A DNA stretch of 30,356 nucleotides from a virus. Every line of letters starts with the position of its first letter. The stretch's first letter is position 1. A model generated the notes under the pieces. That model ran no database searches and was not told the DNA's origin. It saw only the letters and a list, made by a program, of their open reading frames with translations. Position numbers and translations under genes: made by a program. Positions 29,604 to 30,356 of this stretch are shown piece by piece. The stretch covers positions 1-30,356 of the IMG/VR virus record IMGVR_UViG_3300031976_000952, one strand, 5' to 3'.

Positions 29604-29646
29604 GGATACTTTTGGTACTTTACATATGTGTACTTGTGATACACAA
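29604..29646. promoter_or_regulatory. Third operator-like cluster (OL-like)
   Basis: GGATAC, GGTAC (29614-29618), TGTGTAC (29627-29633) and the palindrome TTGTGATACACAA (29634-29646) are crowded into about 43 nt over the promoter at 29619-29647. They resemble the sites next to the Cro promoter. This is the arrangement expected if the repressor also controls the alpA operon. Confidence 0.55.
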
Positions 29647-29647
29647 T
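29619..29647 (+). promoter_or_regulatory. Candidate rightward early promoter (PL-like) for the alpA operon
   Basis: -35 TTTACA (29619-29624, 5 of 6), 17-nt spacer, -10 CACAAT (29642-29647, 4 of 6). It overlaps the operator-like cluster and points toward the AlpA-family gene. Predicted start near 29654. Confidence 0.6.
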
Positions 29648-29654
29648 AATTTCC

Positions 29655-29838
29655 ATCGAAGCGGCGAACCGCTCCAGCAAAGACCACCAAGTTGCCAGGT
29701 AAGGCGATAAACCATAGGTGCGAGCTGTGACCGAATCCCCCTCTGAATATGGGGATAGGTGTGATGGGCATGTTTAACCATGTTTTTTCTGAGTACGCAT
29801 TCAGTGAGTGCGCAGCCAGAAAATCACAGGAGGACACC
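29655..29838 (+). other. Structured leader upstream of the AlpA-family gene
   Basis: Together with the terminator and promoter before it, the space from 29505 to 29838 has no gene. The leader shows a 5-bp hairpin AGCGG/CCGCT near 29656-29670, a 6-bp hairpin ATCCCC/GGGGAT (29735-29756), and a CATG...CATG pair followed by six T near 29769-29789. An in-frame ATG at 29749 extends the AlpA frame but has no ribosome site. An antitermination or attenuation role is possible, but no known nut-site consensus is seen. Confidence 0.5.
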
Positions 29839-30054
29839 ATGAACGAAAACAAACCTGTTGCGGTGCTGAATCGCAAAGAAGTGGAGCGACGCACCACGCT
29901 AGCTCGCACAACCATTTACCGAAAAATCAAAGCAAACACTTTCCCGAAACAGATACAGGTAAGCGAAAAGCGCGTCGGCTGGCCTGAAAGCGAGATCGAC
30001 CGCTATTTGGCTAACCCCATGGGATACAAAGCACCCGAATCTGCAACCACATAA
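29839..30054 (+). CDS. AlpA-family phage regulator, 71 aa
   Basis: I choose the ATG at 29839, with a perfect AGGAGG 5 nt upstream. The protein has the AlpA signature: VLNRKEVERRTTLARTTIYRKIKANTFPKQIQVSEKRVGWPESEIDRYL, a winged MerR-like helix-turn-helix in which TTLARTTIYRKIK is the recognition part and RVGWPESEID the wing. AlpA-type proteins activate integrase/excision genes or act as excisionase-like factors. It is the first gene of the rightward operon under the PL-like promoter, so it is an early switch protein here; the exact target is unknown. Confidence 0.92.
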   Translation: MNENKPVAVLNRKEVERRTTLARTTIYRKIKANTFPKQIQVSEKRVGWPESEIDRYLANPMGYKAPESATT

Positions 30055-30064
30055 GGAGTAGACA

Positions 30065-30226
30065 ATGAGCTCAGCAGACGCATTGTTTTTCATTGGCTTC
30101 GCAGTTGGCCTTTGCTTCCTCTTCATCTTCGCTTGGCTGTTCATGATTGTCGGTACAGCAGTGATAGCCATGCACCGAAAGCAAAACGTAAGAGAAGCAA
30201 TTCAACCACTTCTTGATGAATTTTAA
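30065..30226 (+). CDS. Small membrane protein, 53 aa
   Basis: The ATG at 30065 has AAGGAG 6-7 nt upstream, and the frame ends at TAA 30224-30226. Residues 7-34 (LFFIGFAVGLCFLFIFAWLFMIVGTAVI) form one strong membrane segment, followed by a basic-then-acidic tail (MHRKQNVREAIQPLLDEF). It follows the AlpA-family gene by 10 nt and is probably in the same operon. The family is not recognised. Confidence 0.75.
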   Translation: MSSADALFFIGFAVGLCFLFIFAWLFMIVGTAVIAMHRKQNVREAIQPLLDEF

Positions 30227-30257
30227 CATTTACCCCCTTTAGGGACGGATGGACTCG

Positions 30258-30356
30258 ATGAACACACAAAACCCGTTTGACCTATTCGGTGATGCTCACA
30301 CGCAAACCGAATTGCAGCTTTATCAAGCACCGCAATCCGAAGCGCCTGAGTTCGAA
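30258..30356 (+). CDS. Start of an unknown rightward gene, runs off the window
   Basis: An open frame begins at ATG 30258 (MNTQNPFDLFGDAHTQTELQ) and is open to the right edge for 33 codons; an in-frame ATG at 30249 is the alternative, and AGGG at 30241-30244 fits either. The visible part is acidic, Gln-rich and has no motif. It is the third gene of the alpA operon by spacing. Confidence 0.55.
   Translation, partial: MNTQNPFDLFGDAHTQTELQLYQAPQSEAPEFE

Noticed and set aside
29656-29670. boxB/nut site in the alpA leader
   Set aside because: The hairpin AGCGG/CCGCT has a 4-nt loop and no boxA-like sequence nearby; not enough for a nut call.
29505-29838. Attachment site or tRNA gene in the gene-free stretch
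   Set aside because: No cloverleaf, no direct repeat pair and no integrase in the window; only terminator, promoter, operators and hairpins are seen.

Overview
The window is almost entirely a temperate bacteriophage genome, either a prophage or a free phage contig. No host gene, integrase, att site, tRNA gene or CRISPR array is visible, so integration cannot be shown. The base composition is moderate and the lysogeny, replication and nin-type genes are of the kind seen in phages of gammaproteobacteria. A marine or aquatic gammaproteobacterial host is a reasonable guess but is not proven. The structural genes (portal with a C-terminal coiled coil, acidic scaffold, N4-gp56-type capsid protein, adaptor, nozzle-like protein and a block of Gly/Ala-rich ejection proteins, with no tape measure and no tail tube) indicate a short-tailed phage.

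Layout. Positions 1-4376 (minus strand) hold four candidate ejection/core genes; the last, at least 592 codons from a TTG start, runs off the left edge. Positions 4512-14194 (minus) carry tail, fibre and nozzle genes, including a 956-residue fibre with a LamG-like lectin region, a host-specificity-J-like fibre and an unusual Cys/Tyr-rich protein. Positions 14198-22044 (minus) are the head and packaging genes: adaptor, two small connector candidates, capsid, scaffold, portal, and large and small terminase subunits. Positions 22129-23572 (minus) are the lysis cassette (3TM holin, GH108 endolysin, coiled-coil/TM protein). Positions 23790-24369 (minus) form a two-gene cassette with its own promoter and terminators. 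Positions 24485-27843 (minus) are early genes: a candidate late regulator, a RusA-type resolvase, a DUF1364 protein, NinB, a replication O-like protein containing origin-like repeats, a second winged-helix protein and a small membrane protein. Positions 27944-28664 (minus) hold three small regulators, including Cro. A divergent S24-type repressor (28773-29504, plus) is followed by a lambda-PL-like promoter, an AlpA-family gene and two further small genes (plus) reaching the right edge.

Logic. Repressor and Cro face each other across an operator/promoter region, and a third operator-like cluster precedes the alpA operon, as in the OL/OR arrangement of lambdoid phages. Early leftward transcription would make the replication and nin-type proteins and a late regulator. 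Late transcription would then start at a promoter near 23.72 kb, pass two intrinsic terminators, and read lysis, packaging, head and tail genes.

The most striking unexplained signal is a second promoter near 4.47 kb. It shares spacer and start-site sequence with the 23.72 kb late promoter (TGATAA, 18 nt, CCCAT in both) and is also followed at once by a terminator, just before the ejection genes. Other points of interest are the self-contained cassette at 23.8-24.4 kb, the palindromic repeats inside the O-like gene, and the regularly spaced cysteines in the 315-residue tail protein.
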